Of a stretch of 64,000 bases of DNA, positions 18,364 through 26,495 are shown one piece after another (the first letter of the stretch is position 1; each line of letters opens with the position of its first letter). Made by a program: the position numbers and the translations under genes. The notes below the pieces were generated by a model. It searched no databases. It saw only the letters and a program-made list of their open reading frames with translations, and was not told where the DNA came from. The stretch comes from Demequina sp. NBRC 110052 (GTDB lineage: Bacteria; Actinomycetota; Actinomycetes; Actinomycetales; Demequinaceae), in NCBI RefSeq assembly GCF_002090075.1, contig NZ_BBRI01000003.1:310001-374000 (forward strand), read 5' to 3'.

Positions 18364-19097
18364 CGTGCGATGGTCTCCTTCAGGTCCTTAACGACCACGT
18401 CGGCTCCCGCGATCTGGAGCGCCTCGACGCCCACGCCGCGATCCACTCCCAGCACCAGCCCGAAGCTGCCCGCGTGGCCGGCGGCGACGCCGGACAGGGC
18501 GTCCTCGACGACCACCGCGTCGGACGCGTCCACTCCCAGCAGCTCAGCGCCGTACAGGTACGTGTCAGGCGCGGGCTTGCCTGCGAGCGCACGCTCGGCG
18601 GCGACGGCGCCCGAGACCACGTGCTCGAAGCGGTCCGCGAGACCCGCCGCGCGCAACACCTCGGGGGCGTTGCGCGACGACGACACCACGGCCATCGCGA
18701 CGCCCTGCGACTCGAGGTGATCGAGCAGAGCCACGGAGCCCGGATACGGCGTCACGCCCTCGTCTCGGAGCACCTCAAGGAACGCGTCGTTCTTCGCGTT
18801 GCCCAGGCCGCACACGGTCTCCGTGCCGGCCGCGTCGCTCGGATCACCCCACGGGATCTCGACGCCGCGCGAGGCGAGGCATGACGCGACGCCGTCGTAA
18901 CGGGGCTTGCCGTCGACGTAGGCGAAGTAGTCGTCATCCGTGTACGCAGGGACGATGCCGTGAGACTCGAAGTAGCGGGTGAACATGCGGCTCCACGCCG
19001 CCATGTGTACCTCCGCCGTGGGTGTCAGCACCCCGTCGAGGTCGAACAGCGCGGCCTCGAACGAGGCGCCCGGCTGCTGGGGGATGAGCCACGGCAT
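18360..19097 (-). CDS. pgmB: Beta-phosphoglucomutase (HAD superfamily)
   Basis: Converts beta-glucose 1-phosphate, the GH65 product, to glucose 6-phosphate. The nucleophile motif is FDLDGVLTPTAEVH near residue 18, followed by a cap domain, VVSSSRNAPEVLRAAGL (motif II), KPAPDTYLYGAELLG (motif III lysine) and VVEDALSGVAAGHAGSFGLVLGVD (motif IV). The ATG at 19097 has an AGGGAG Shine-Dalgarno. Coupled by four-base overlap to the GH65 gene. Confidence 0.9.
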   Translation of the reverse strand: MPWLIPQQPGASFEAALFDLDGVLTPTAEVHMAAWSRMFTRYFESHGIVPAYTDDDYFAYVDGKPRYDGVASCLASRGVEIPWGDPSDAAGTETVCGLGNAKNDAFLEVLRDEGVTPYPGSVALLDHLESQGVAMAVVSSSRNAPEVLRAAGLADRFEHVVSGAVAAERALAGKPAPDTYLYGAELLGVDASDAVVVEDALSGVAAGHAGSFGLVLGVDRGVGVEALQIAGADVVVKDLKETIAR

Positions 19098-19205
19098 GGT
19101 TGCTCCCTGTCGTCTGGGGGACGTACGACGCGCGACGTGACCGGGGCCCGCCGACGGTTCGATAGTAGCCACCCGCCGGTGGGGCCTGTCCAGCCCGGGC
19201 CAGGC

Positions 19206-19778
19206 CTACGAGGGGCTGTGGACCCGCTGCTGCGCGGCCTCGAGCCCGCGCTCCACGATCAGCTCCACCGCGTCGGCCGCGTCCGAGACCAGGAGAGGCA
19301 GCTCCTTGCGCTCCGCCGCCGAGAACGGCTTGAGCACGAAGGCCGCCGCGTCCATGCGGCCGGGCGGGCGGCCGATGCCGACGCGCACCCTCACGTAGTC
19401 CGGTGTCCCCAGCGCCTTCGTGACGTCCTTGAGCCCGTTGTGCCCACCCGAGCCGCCACCACGCTTGAGCCTCACCGTGCCGAACGGAAGATCCAGTTCG
19501 TCGTGCACGACGATCACGCTCTCCGGCTCGGCCGAGACGTACTTGGCGAGCGAACTCACGGGCCCACCGGAGACGTTCATGTAGGACATGGGCACCCCGA
19601 GGTGCACCGCCTCGCCCACGAGCCGCGCGGACGAGTATCGCGTCCGCGTCTTCTTGTGCACGGCCAGGGAGGCGGACGCACGCGACGCGAGCTCCTCGAG
19701 CACCATCGTCCCGACGTTGTGTCGGGTCGCGGCGTACTCCTCGCCCGGGTTGCCCAGGCCGATGACGAGTGCGGTCAT
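19206..19778 (-). CDS. pth: Peptidyl-tRNA hydrolase
   Basis: Frees tRNA from prematurely released peptidyl-tRNA. The 190-residue protein begins LVIGLGNPGEEYAATRHNVGTMVL, with the catalytic histidine in TRHNVG, then PMSYMNVSGG, VVHDELDLPFGTVRLKRGGGSGGHNGLKDV and VRVGIGRPPGRMD: all family signatures. It lies downstream of rplY on the same strand, the normal actinobacterial order. Confidence 0.96.
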   Translation of the reverse strand: MTALVIGLGNPGEEYAATRHNVGTMVLEELASRASASLAVHKKTRTRYSSARLVGEAVHLGVPMSYMNVSGGPVSSLAKYVSAEPESVIVVHDELDLPFGTVRLKRGGGSGGHNGLKDVTKALGTPDYVRVRVGIGRPPGRMDAAAFVLKPFSAAERKELPLLVSDAADAVELIVERGLEAAQQRVHSPS

Positions 19779-19843
19779 GGTGGTGGCTCCTGCATCGGTC
19801 GCGGATCGAGGGGGCGCGGGTGACCGACGCCCCGAAAACGGGA

Positions 19844-19877
19844 AGCGCCCGGCCCGCCACGCGGCGGACCGGGCGCT
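19844..19877 (-). terminator. Hairpin terminator between rplY and pth
   Basis: AGCGCCCGG (19844-19852) pairs with CCGGGCGCT (19869-19877), with an inner CCGCC/GGCGG stem. It is 15 bases after the rplY stop and upstream of pth, so it probably limits read-through from rplY. Confidence 0.65.
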
Positions 19878-19891
19878 GACGAGTGTCGAGA

Positions 19892-20506
19892 CTACTCGGC
19901 GGACTCCTCGGCAGGAGCCTCGGCCGACTCCTCGGCCGCAGCCTCGGTCTCCTCCGGCTCCGCAGCGGTGCGCGGGGTGCTGATGTGCACCGCGAGCAGC
20001 TCGCCATCGGTGATGAGCTCGGAGCCCTTCGGCAGCGCGATCTCGCCAGCGGTGATCTTGGCGCCGTCCTCGAGGCCCTCGACCGAGACCTCGATGACCT
20101 CGGGCAGGTGCGTCGCCTCGGCGGCGATCTGCAGCGAGTTCAGCTCCTGGACGTGGATGGTGCCCGCGAAGGACTCACCCGTGACGTGCAGCGGCACGTC
20201 GACGGTGATCTTCTCGCCCTTCTTCACGAGCAGCAGGTCGACGTGCTCGATGTTGCGGCGCACGGCGTCGCGCTGCACGTCCTTGGCGATCGCGAGCTCG
20301 GAGTTCTTGTCCCACTCGATCGTGAGCAGCGCGTTCGAGTGCTTGAGCGCGAGCATCGTCTCGTGGCCCGGCAGGAGCACGTGGACGGGGTCGGTGCCGT
20401 GGCCGTAGAGGACGGCGGGGATCTTGCCGGCGGCACGGGCGCGGCGGGCGAAGCCCTTGCCGAACTCGGTGCGCAGCTCGGCGGCCAGCTTGAGCTGATC
20501 AGACAT
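19892..20506 (-). CDS. rplY: 50S ribosomal protein L25 (Ctc family)
   Basis: Binds 5S rRNA in the large subunit. The 204-residue protein has the L25 domain (LAAELRTEFGKGFARRARAAGKIPAVLYG), then a TL5-type beta domain with VDVPLHVTGES and LPEVIEVSVEGLEDG, and an acidic Ala/Glu tail ending in repeated EESAE units. This long Ctc form is usual for actinobacteria. Confidence 0.95.
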   Translation of the reverse strand: MSDQLKLAAELRTEFGKGFARRARAAGKIPAVLYGHGTDPVHVLLPGHETMLALKHSNALLTIEWDKNSELAIAKDVQRDAVRRNIEHVDLLLVKKGEKITVDVPLHVTGESFAGTIHVQELNSLQIAAEATHLPEVIEVSVEGLEDGAKITAGEIALPKGSELITDGELLAVHISTPRTAAEPEETEAAAEESAEAPAEESAE

Positions 20507-20710
20507 CAGGGGTTCTCCTCGTGAGAAAGGCGGTCAGATAGCGGTTGCACGGCAAGGCAGAGCCGTTGCGCTTCTGCCGCGTCGATCACGCCGGGCCCTG
20601 CGCGGGCTCAGCCTCGCCGAGGAACTGGAACAGTCTACCCGAGTCCACGAGGTGATGCACACCGCCGAGGCACCGGGACTGCAGGGCGCATCACGTGCGT
20701 TGAGGCAGTC

Positions 20711-21478
20711 ATGACGACATCGACGAGAGGACCCGCGTCGCGACTCTGGGAGACCTCCGCGCGCACGGGATTCGCCGTCTCGGGGCTGCTGCACCTCGCG
20801 CTCGGCTGGCTCATCGTGCGCATCGGCCTGGGCTCCGGCAACGAGGCCGACCAGACCGCCGCGCTCGCCCGGATCTCCGAGGCGCCGCTAGGCACTTTCC
20901 TGCTGTGGTTCTCCGTGGCGGCGCTGGCGGCGCTCGCGACATGGCAGCTCGCGCAGACGCTCTCCGGCGGCGCCCGGGACCGAGCGAAGGCCGCAGGCAA
21001 GGGCGTGCTGTACCTTGCTCTCGGAGCGACCGCCGCCTCCGTCGCCCTTGGCTCCACCGGAGGTGGGGACAGTGCGTCGGGCCTCGCGGGGACTCTCATG
21101 GAGGCGCCCGCCGGCAGGCTCCTCGTCGGAGCGGTCGGTCTCGGGGTCCTCGCCGGCGCCGTGTACCACGTCCACAAAGGCTGGACGCAAGGCTTCGTCG
21201 ACGACCTGGCGAACCTTCCCACCGGGCCTGCGGGGAGGACGGTGCGTGTCGCGGGCAGCGTCGGCTATGTGGCGAAGGGGGTCGCGCTCGGCGCCGTGGG
21301 CGCCCTCTTCGTCATCGCAGCGTGGAGGGCAGATCCCGCACGCGCACAGGGCACCGACGGCGCGATCGACTGGCTGCTGGGACTCCCCGCCGGTGCTGCC
21401 GTGGTGACGGGCGTCGGCGTCGGCTTCGCACTGTACGGGCTGTACTCGTTCGCCCGCGCCCGCTACGCGAGGATGTAG
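20711..21478 (+). CDS. DUF1206 membrane protein
   Basis: A 255-residue integral membrane protein recognised as DUF1206 by three repeated two-helix units, each starting with an ARTGFAVSGLLHLALGWLIV-like or AGKGVLYLALG / GSVGYVAKGVALGAVG segment, giving about six transmembrane helices. Function is not established for the family. It stands alone, divergent from rplY and convergent with prs. Confidence 0.85.
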   Translation: MTTSTRGPASRLWETSARTGFAVSGLLHLALGWLIVRIGLGSGNEADQTAALARISEAPLGTFLLWFSVAALAALATWQLAQTLSGGARDRAKAAGKGVLYLALGATAASVALGSTGGGDSASGLAGTLMEAPAGRLLVGAVGLGVLAGAVYHVHKGWTQGFVDDLANLPTGPAGRTVRVAGSVGYVAKGVALGAVGALFVIAAWRADPARAQGTDGAIDWLLGLPAGAAVVTGVGVGFALYGLYSFARARYARM

Positions 21479-21490
21479 CGGGGTTCCACG

Positions 21491-22471
21491 TCACACGTTG
21501 CCGTTGAACAGGCTCGTGACAGAGCCGTCCTCGAACACCTCGTGGATCGCGCGAGCGATGAGCGGGGCGATCGACAGCACGGTCAGACCGTCCCAGCGCT
21601 TCTCGTCGGGGATCGGCAGCGTGTCCGTGACGACCACCTCGGAGATGCCCGAATCGCGCAGGCGCTCCACGGCAGGACCGGACAGGAGCCCGTGAGTCGA
21701 GGCGACGATGACGTTCGCGGCGCCGTTCTCGAACAGCGCCTCCGCAGCCTGAACGATCGTGCCGCCCGTGTCGATCATGTCGTCCACGAGCACGCACGTG
21801 CGGCCCTTGACGTCACCGACGAGCTCGTGAACCTTCACCTGGTTCGGCACCGAGGGGTCGCGGCGCTTGTGGATGATCGCCAGCGGCGCGCCGAGGTGGT
21901 CCGACCACTGGTCGGCCAGGCGCACGCGGCCAGCATCGGGCGACACGATCGTCAGGTTGTCAGGCGCCACGCGCGAGCGCACGTACTGCGCGAGCAGCGG
22001 CATCGCCCACAGGTGGTCCACGGGGCCGTCGAAGAAGCCCTGGATCTGCGACGTGTGGAGGTCCACGGACATGATGCGGTCGGCGCCTGCGGTCTTGAAC
22101 AGATCCGCCATGAGGCGCGCGGAGATCGGCTCGCGGCCCTTGTGCTTCTTGTCCTGGCGCGCGTAGCCGTAGCACGGCATGATCACGGTCACGCGCTTCG
22201 CGGAGGCACGCTTCATGGCGTCCACCATGATGAGCTGCTCCATGATCGCCTCGTTGATGGGCGCCGCGTGGGACTGGATGATGAAGGCATCGGCGCCGCG
22301 CACCGACTCGCCGAACCGCACATACAGCTCGCCATTCGCGAAGGTGTACGCGGTGGTGGGCAGGAGCTCGATCCCCATGTCCGTGGCGACCGCCTCAGCG
22401 AGCTCGGGGTGCGCACGGCCGCCGGCGAGCACCATGCGCCGCTCCGACGGGTTCGAGATGATCGAGCTCAT
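21491..22471 (-). CDS. prs: Ribose-phosphate pyrophosphokinase (PRPP synthase)
   Basis: Makes phosphoribosyl pyrophosphate from ribose 5-phosphate and ATP for nucleotide, His and Trp synthesis. The 326-residue enzyme has TTAYTFANGELYVRF, MPCYGYARQDKKHKGREPISARLMADLF, the ATP/Mg segment SVDLHTSQIQGFF and the PRPP-binding loop VLVDDMIDTGGTIVQAAEAL. Its ATG overlaps the glmU stop as ATGA, coupling the two. Confidence 0.97.
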   Translation of the reverse strand: MSSIISNPSERRMVLAGGRAHPELAEAVATDMGIELLPTTAYTFANGELYVRFGESVRGADAFIIQSHAAPINEAIMEQLIMVDAMKRASAKRVTVIMPCYGYARQDKKHKGREPISARLMADLFKTAGADRIMSVDLHTSQIQGFFDGPVDHLWAMPLLAQYVRSRVAPDNLTIVSPDAGRVRLADQWSDHLGAPLAIIHKRRDPSVPNQVKVHELVGDVKGRTCVLVDDMIDTGGTIVQAAEALFENGAANVIVASTHGLLSGPAVERLRDSGISEVVVTDTLPIPDEKRWDGLTVLSIAPLIARAIHEVFEDGSVTSLFNGNV

Positions 22472-24027
22472 GACTCTCCTTCTTCAGTGACGGGCGCGGC
22501 GTCCCCTGCGCCCGACGATAGTGTCTCGCGATCGGCCCGCGCGCGCTGAGCGCGCTCCGCCGCCTCGGCCGACGGCGTGCCTGGCCGACGCGTCTCGACC
22601 CAGCCCTCGACGGTCTGCTGGGGCGAAGAATTGATGGCGAGCGCACCCGGCGGCACGTCGTGCCGGATCGTGGTGCCCGCGCCCGAATAGGCGCCGTCCC
22701 CCACCTGCAGCGGCGCGATCAGAGTGTTGTCCGAGCCGATGCGCACGTGCTCGCCGACGACCGTGCGGTGCTTGTGCACGCCGTCGTAGTTCACGAAGAT
22801 CGTGCCGGCGCCGATGTTGGTGCCCTCCCCGATCTCCGCGTCCCCCACGTAGCTCAGGTGAGGCACCTTCGCGCCGTCTCCGAGCCTCGCGTTCTTCGTC
22901 TCGACGAAGGCGCCCGCCTTGCCCTTGACGCCGATCACGGTGCCTGGCCTCAGGTACGTGAACGGGCCGATGCTGGCGCGGTCTCCGATGACGGCACCGG
23001 AGCCGTGCACGCGGGTCACGTGCGCGCCTTCACCCACGGTCACGTCGGTGAGCGTCGTGTCCGGCCCCACGACCGCGCCGGTCGCGATCGCCGTCGCGCC
23101 ATGCAGCTGCGTGCCCGGCAGGAGCGTCACGTCCTCGGAGAGCTCGACGCCCGCGTCGATCCACGTGGTCGCAGGGTCCACGACCGTCACCCCGGCCCGC
23201 ATCCAGCGCTCGACGATCCTGCGGTTGAGCGCCGTCCCAGCCGCTGCGAGCTGGACCCGGTCGTTGACGCCCTCGACGGCCCCCGCGTCGGGCGCGACGA
23301 AGGCGCCCACCCGGCCACCCGCCTCTCGCGCGAGCGCCAGCACGTCGGTGAGGTACATCTCACCCTGCGCGTTGTCCGTCGTGAGGGACGCGAGCGCCTC
23401 GCGCAGCGTCGCGGCCTCGAACACGTAGATGCCCGCGTTGACCTCGTCGATCGCGAGCTGCGGCTCCGAGGCGTCCTTGTGCTCGACGATGCCCAGCACC
23501 GTGCCATCGGCATCGCGCAGGATGCGGCCGTAGCCCGTGGGGTCGCCCACGCGCGCCGTCATCACCGTCACCGCGTCGCCCGAAGCTTCGTGCGCGTCGA
23601 CCAGTTCCGCCAGCAGATCGCCGTCCACGAGCGGCACATCACCCGAGGTCACCACGACCGCACCTTCGAGCTGCAGGCCGAGCACCGAGCGGTCGCCCAC
23701 TTTGCCCTCGGCCACCGCCGCCGCGACGGTCGTCGCATCCAGCGCAGACATGCCGCACCACACCGCGCGACCCGTCCCGGGGACGTCGTCCTGATCGGCG
23801 AGCAGCGCGTCGGGCGCCACCTCGCGCACGTGCTCGGCAACCGCCGCGCGCTCGTGTCGCACCACGACCACGGTGCGCGCCGGGTCGAGAGCCGCGGCTG
23901 CGTCGAGCGCATGGTTGAGGAGGCTGCGACCGGCGATGCGGTGAAGGACCTTGGGAGTGGCCGACCTCATACGAGTGCCTGCGCCTGCCGCGAGGATCAT
24001 CACGGCCGCGGGACGGGTGCGGCTCAC
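22468..24027 (-). CDS. glmU: Bifunctional GlcN-1-P acetyltransferase / UDP-GlcNAc pyrophosphorylase
   Basis: Makes UDP-N-acetylglucosamine for peptidoglycan. The N-terminal uridylyltransferase opens with MILAAGAGTRMRSATPKVLHRIAGRSLL, and the C-terminal left-handed beta helix has hexapeptide repeats through IGPFTYLRPGTVIGVKGKAGAFVETKNARLGDG and HLSYVGDAEIGEGTNIGAGTIFVNYDG. The GTG at 24027 is preferred because it places the start about five residues before the conserved AAVMILAAG; an in-frame ATG at 24063 is the alternative. The C-terminus has a charged actinobacterial extension. Confidence 0.95.
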   Translation of the reverse strand: MSRTRPAAVMILAAGAGTRMRSATPKVLHRIAGRSLLNHALDAAAALDPARTVVVVRHERAAVAEHVREVAPDALLADQDDVPGTGRAVWCGMSALDATTVAAAVAEGKVGDRSVLGLQLEGAVVVTSGDVPLVDGDLLAELVDAHEASGDAVTVMTARVGDPTGYGRILRDADGTVLGIVEHKDASEPQLAIDEVNAGIYVFEAATLREALASLTTDNAQGEMYLTDVLALAREAGGRVGAFVAPDAGAVEGVNDRVQLAAAGTALNRRIVERWMRAGVTVVDPATTWIDAGVELSEDVTLLPGTQLHGATAIATGAVVGPDTTLTDVTVGEGAHVTRVHGSGAVIGDRASIGPFTYLRPGTVIGVKGKAGAFVETKNARLGDGAKVPHLSYVGDAEIGEGTNIGAGTIFVNYDGVHKHRTVVGEHVRIGSDNTLIAPLQVGDGAYSGAGTTIRHDVPPGALAINSSPQQTVEGWVETRRPGTPSAEAAERAQRARADRETLSSGAGDAAPVTEEGES

Positions 24028-24114
24028 CACTCCCCCTTCGCTGTTCTCAGGCGCTCGGGTCACGTGGGACCACTCTACCTGGCGCGGCGGGCCGCCACGG
24101 GCCCCACAGATGCG

Positions 24115-24186
24115 CTCCGCCCACAGGATTCGAACCTGTACCGCAAGGCTCCAAAGGCCTGCGTGCTGCCGTTACACCAGGGCGGA
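24115..24186 (-). tRNA. tRNA-Gln (anticodon UUG)
   Basis: Minus-strand cloverleaf of 72 bases: acceptor TCCGCCC/GGGCGGA, D-loop with GGC, anticodon loop CTTTGGA giving UUG, T-arm ACAGG-TTCGAAT-CCTGT, discriminator G. It reads CAA/CAG glutamine codons. It lies between glmU and the TetR gene, a conserved actinobacterial place. CCA is not encoded. Confidence 0.95.
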
Positions 24187-24215
24187 ACGGGGCATAGAGC
24201 CCCATGGGTCCACCA

Positions 24216-24229
24216 GTCTGCCAGCAGAC
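24216..24229. promoter_or_regulatory. Inverted repeat in front of the TetR gene, candidate operator
   Basis: GTCTGC-CA-GCAGAC is a perfect inverted repeat ending 16 bases before the TetR start and just upstream of a TAGAAC -10-like element (24239-24244). TetR regulators commonly bind such repeats in their own promoters. Inference. Confidence 0.4.
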
Positions 24230-24245
24230 ACGGCACACTAGAACC

Positions 24246-24878
24246 GTGATCGAAGAGCCCAGGAAGGTGCCGCGTGCCCGGATGACGGCGCGCGAGAGGC
24301 GCGAGCAGCTGCTCTCCGTGGGCCGCGCCCTGTTCGCCGAGAAGGGCTTCGAGGGAACCTCGGTCGAGGAGATCGCGGCCCGCGCCGACGTCTCCAAACC
24401 CGTCGTGTACGAGCACTTCGGCGGCAAGGAGGGCATGTACGCCGTCATCGTGGACCGCGAGGTGCAGGCACTGCTCGGCGCCCTCAGCGGCGCCCTCGAG
24501 CAACGTGCGCACCCCCGGCAGCTCGTGGAGCGTGCGGCGCTCGCGCTGCTCGGCTACATCGAGGACTCCCCTGACGGATTCCGCATCCTGGCGCGCGACT
24601 CGCCCGTCGCACAGTCCACCGGCACGTTCTCGTCGCTGCTGGGCGACGTCGCCAACCAGGTCGAGGGACTCCTGGTGGGACAGTTCGCCAAGCGCGGTCT
24701 CGACACCACCGTGGTGCCGTTCTACTCGCAGATGCTCGTGGGCATGGTCGCCCTCACCGGCCAGCACTGGGCCGAGGTGCGCGAGCCCGAGAAGCAGGTG
24801 GTCGCCGCGCACCTGGTGAACCTCGCATGGAACGGCCTGCACATGCTGGACCGCCGTCCTACGCTCCCGGACGAGTAG
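24246..24878 (+). CDS. TetR-family transcriptional regulator
   Basis: A 210-residue repressor with an N-terminal TetR HTH: RREQLLSVGRALFAEKGFEGTSVEEIAARADVSKPVVYEHFGGKEGMYAVIV. The C-terminal half is an all-helical ligand/dimer domain. It occupies the place of Rv1019 next to glmU in Mycobacterium. Start choice is uncertain: GTG 24246 is used, but the -10-like TAGAAC ends at 24244, so GTG 24267 (directly at an AGGAAG) or ATG 24282 may be the real start. Ligand unknown. Confidence 0.88.
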   Translation: MIEEPRKVPRARMTARERREQLLSVGRALFAEKGFEGTSVEEIAARADVSKPVVYEHFGGKEGMYAVIVDREVQALLGALSGALEQRAHPRQLVERAALALLGYIEDSPDGFRILARDSPVAQSTGTFSSLLGDVANQVEGLLVGQFAKRGLDTTVVPFYSQMLVGMVALTGQHWAEVREPEKQVVAAHLVNLAWNGLHMLDRRPTLPDE

Positions 24879-24887
24879 GCCCCACAG

Positions 24888-24952
24888 GCGCGCTGTGAGT
24901 GCATCAGTGCTCCGCGAGCGCCATGGTGAGCACTCAGTGCCTCACAGCGCGC
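24888..24952. repeat. Long imperfect hairpin between TetR and mscL
   Basis: GCGCGCTGTGAG (24888-24899) and CTCACAGCGCGC (24941-24952) are exact inverted repeats, with a second nested pair AGTGCTC/GAGCACT (24906-24912 and 24928-24934). It starts ten bases after the TetR stop and probably terminates that transcript, though its 65-base size and nested structure are larger than a simple terminator. Confidence 0.6.
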
Positions 24953-25011
24953 GCGGCCGAGGAGTGTGGGGCCGGAACGGGCCCGCTCCGCGCGGGCCCA
25001 CGACTTGGCGC

Positions 25012-25017
25012 TAGATT
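25012..25017 (+). promoter_or_regulatory. Likely -10 element of mscL
   Basis: TAGATT lies 64 bases upstream of the mscL ATG and matches the TANNNT -10 consensus. It would give a leader of about 58 bases containing an AGGAGGGA Shine-Dalgarno near 25068-25076. No strong -35 is visible. Confidence 0.4.
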
Positions 25018-25081
25018 CCCTGAGCAGGGGCGATGCACGCCCCGCGCGGCTGCGTCCGCGAGTCTCAGGAGGGAATCCGAC

Positions 25082-25492
25082 ATGATCAAGGGCTTCAAGG
25101 ACTTCATCACTCGCGGCAACGTCGTGGACCTCGCCGTCGCCGTCGTCATCGGCGCCGCGTTCACGGCGATCGTCACCTCGCTCGTGAACAACATCATCAA
25201 CCCACTGATCGCTGCCGTGTTCGGCAAGCCGGATCTGAGCCAGGTGTGGATGTGGACCCTCAACGACGCGGGAACGCCGGACCCTGCCGACGACGCGGTC
25301 CTCGCGATCGGCGCGTTCCTCACCTCGATCCTCAACTTCCTGATCATCGCGGCGGCGATCTACTTCGCGATCGTGCTTCCGCTCAACCGGCTCGCGGAGC
25401 GCAAGAAGAAGGAGGAGCCGGCCGTCGATGAGCCTGCCGGCCCTACGGAGATCGAGCTGCTCACCGAGATCAGGGACGCGCTCAGGAAGTAG
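25082..25492 (+). CDS. mscL: Large-conductance mechanosensitive channel
   Basis: A pentameric membrane valve that opens under hypo-osmotic stress. The 136-residue protein begins MIKGFKDFITRGNVVDLAVAVVIGAAFTAIV, the conserved N-terminal helix and pore-lining TM1, has a periplasmic loop, a second helix FLTSILNFLIIAAAIYFAIVLPLNRL and a charged cytoplasmic bundle ending IELLTEIRDAL. Preceded by a strong Shine-Dalgarno. Confidence 0.96.
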   Translation: MIKGFKDFITRGNVVDLAVAVVIGAAFTAIVTSLVNNIINPLIAAVFGKPDLSQVWMWTLNDAGTPDPADDAVLAIGAFLTSILNFLIIAAAIYFAIVLPLNRLAERKKKEEPAVDEPAGPTEIELLTEIRDALRK

Positions 25493-25504
25493 CCGCGGCG
25501 CCTC

Positions 25505-26437
25505 TCACGAGGCGACGACGGTGGCACCCGCGGCGGGCCCGCTGACGCACAGCACCGCGTCGGCGGTGCCCGCCGCTGTCACGTGCGCGGCGATCGCGAG
25601 CGCGTGCTGACGCGAGCGGGCGAGCGCCGCGACGGTCGGCCCGGAGCCCGAGACGATCGCGGCCAGCGCGTCGGCGTCGAGCGCAGAGTCGAGCGTCTCC
25701 CGCAGGCGCGGCATGAGGGCGAGCGCGGGAGCCTGAAGGTCGTTCACGAGCGCCTCGCCCACGGCATGCGGGTCGCCCGCAATGAGCGCCGCCATGAGGG
25801 TCTGGCTCAGGACGGGGTCCGGGATCTCCCTGCCGTCCTCCTCAGCCGAGCGGTCGAGCTCGGCGAACACCTCGGGCGTGGAGAGCCCCGCGCGCTGCGT
25901 GCACATCACCCAGTGCAGCTCCCCGTGCGTCATCGCGGGTGAGAGCTCGTCTCCGCGGCCCACGCCCACGGCAGTGTGGCCGTGGAGCGAGAACGGCACA
26001 TCTGAGCCCAGCGAGGCGCACAGGTCGTGGAGCTCGCGGCGCGTCGCCCCGACCTCCCAGGCCTCGGCGCACGCGACCACGGCGGCTGCCGCGTCGGCGC
26101 TGCCACCCGCCATGCCGCCCGCCACGGGTACTCCCTTGACGATCTCGAGCCGCACCCCGTCGTCGATCCCGTACGCCTGAGCGACTGCGCGCGCGGCACG
26201 CACCGCGAGGTTCCTCTCGTCGAGGGGCACGCTCGCGGGGTCGAACGCGAGCGTCGGCTGGGCGCGCACGGCCACGGTCACGTCGCCCCCGAGCACCGGC
26301 GTCGCGGTGACGGTCTCGTACAGCTCGACCGCCTGGAAGACGGTCGCCAGCGGGTGATAGCCGTCCTCGCGACGGGGCCCCACCGAGAGCTGCAGGTTGA
26401 CCTTGCCGGGGGCGCGGACGGTCACGGAGCGAGGCAT
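25505..26437 (-). CDS. ispE: 4-diphosphocytidyl-2-C-methyl-D-erythritol kinase
   Basis: Phosphorylates CDP-methylerythritol in the non-mevalonate isoprenoid pathway. GHMP kinase fold: RAPGKVNLQLSVGPRREDGYHPLATVFQAVELYE at the start, the ATP loop VPVAGGMAGGSADAAAAVV near residue 100, and the C-terminal motif AIVSGSGPTVAALA. The ATG at 26437 starts MPRSVTV just before the conserved APGK. It is last in the metG-tatD-rsmA-ispE row. Confidence 0.94.
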   Translation of the reverse strand: MPRSVTVRAPGKVNLQLSVGPRREDGYHPLATVFQAVELYETVTATPVLGGDVTVAVRAQPTLAFDPASVPLDERNLAVRAARAVAQAYGIDDGVRLEIVKGVPVAGGMAGGSADAAAAVVACAEAWEVGATRRELHDLCASLGSDVPFSLHGHTAVGVGRGDELSPAMTHGELHWVMCTQRAGLSTPEVFAELDRSAEEDGREIPDPVLSQTLMAALIAGDPHAVGEALVNDLQAPALALMPRLRETLDSALDADALAAIVSGSGPTVAALARSRQHALAIAAHVTAAGTADAVLCVSGPAAGATVVAS

Positions 26438-26495
26438 GCGCCCATCGTGGCATGAAGCGCACGCGACCGGGAGCGGTCCCGGACGGGAAGAGACG

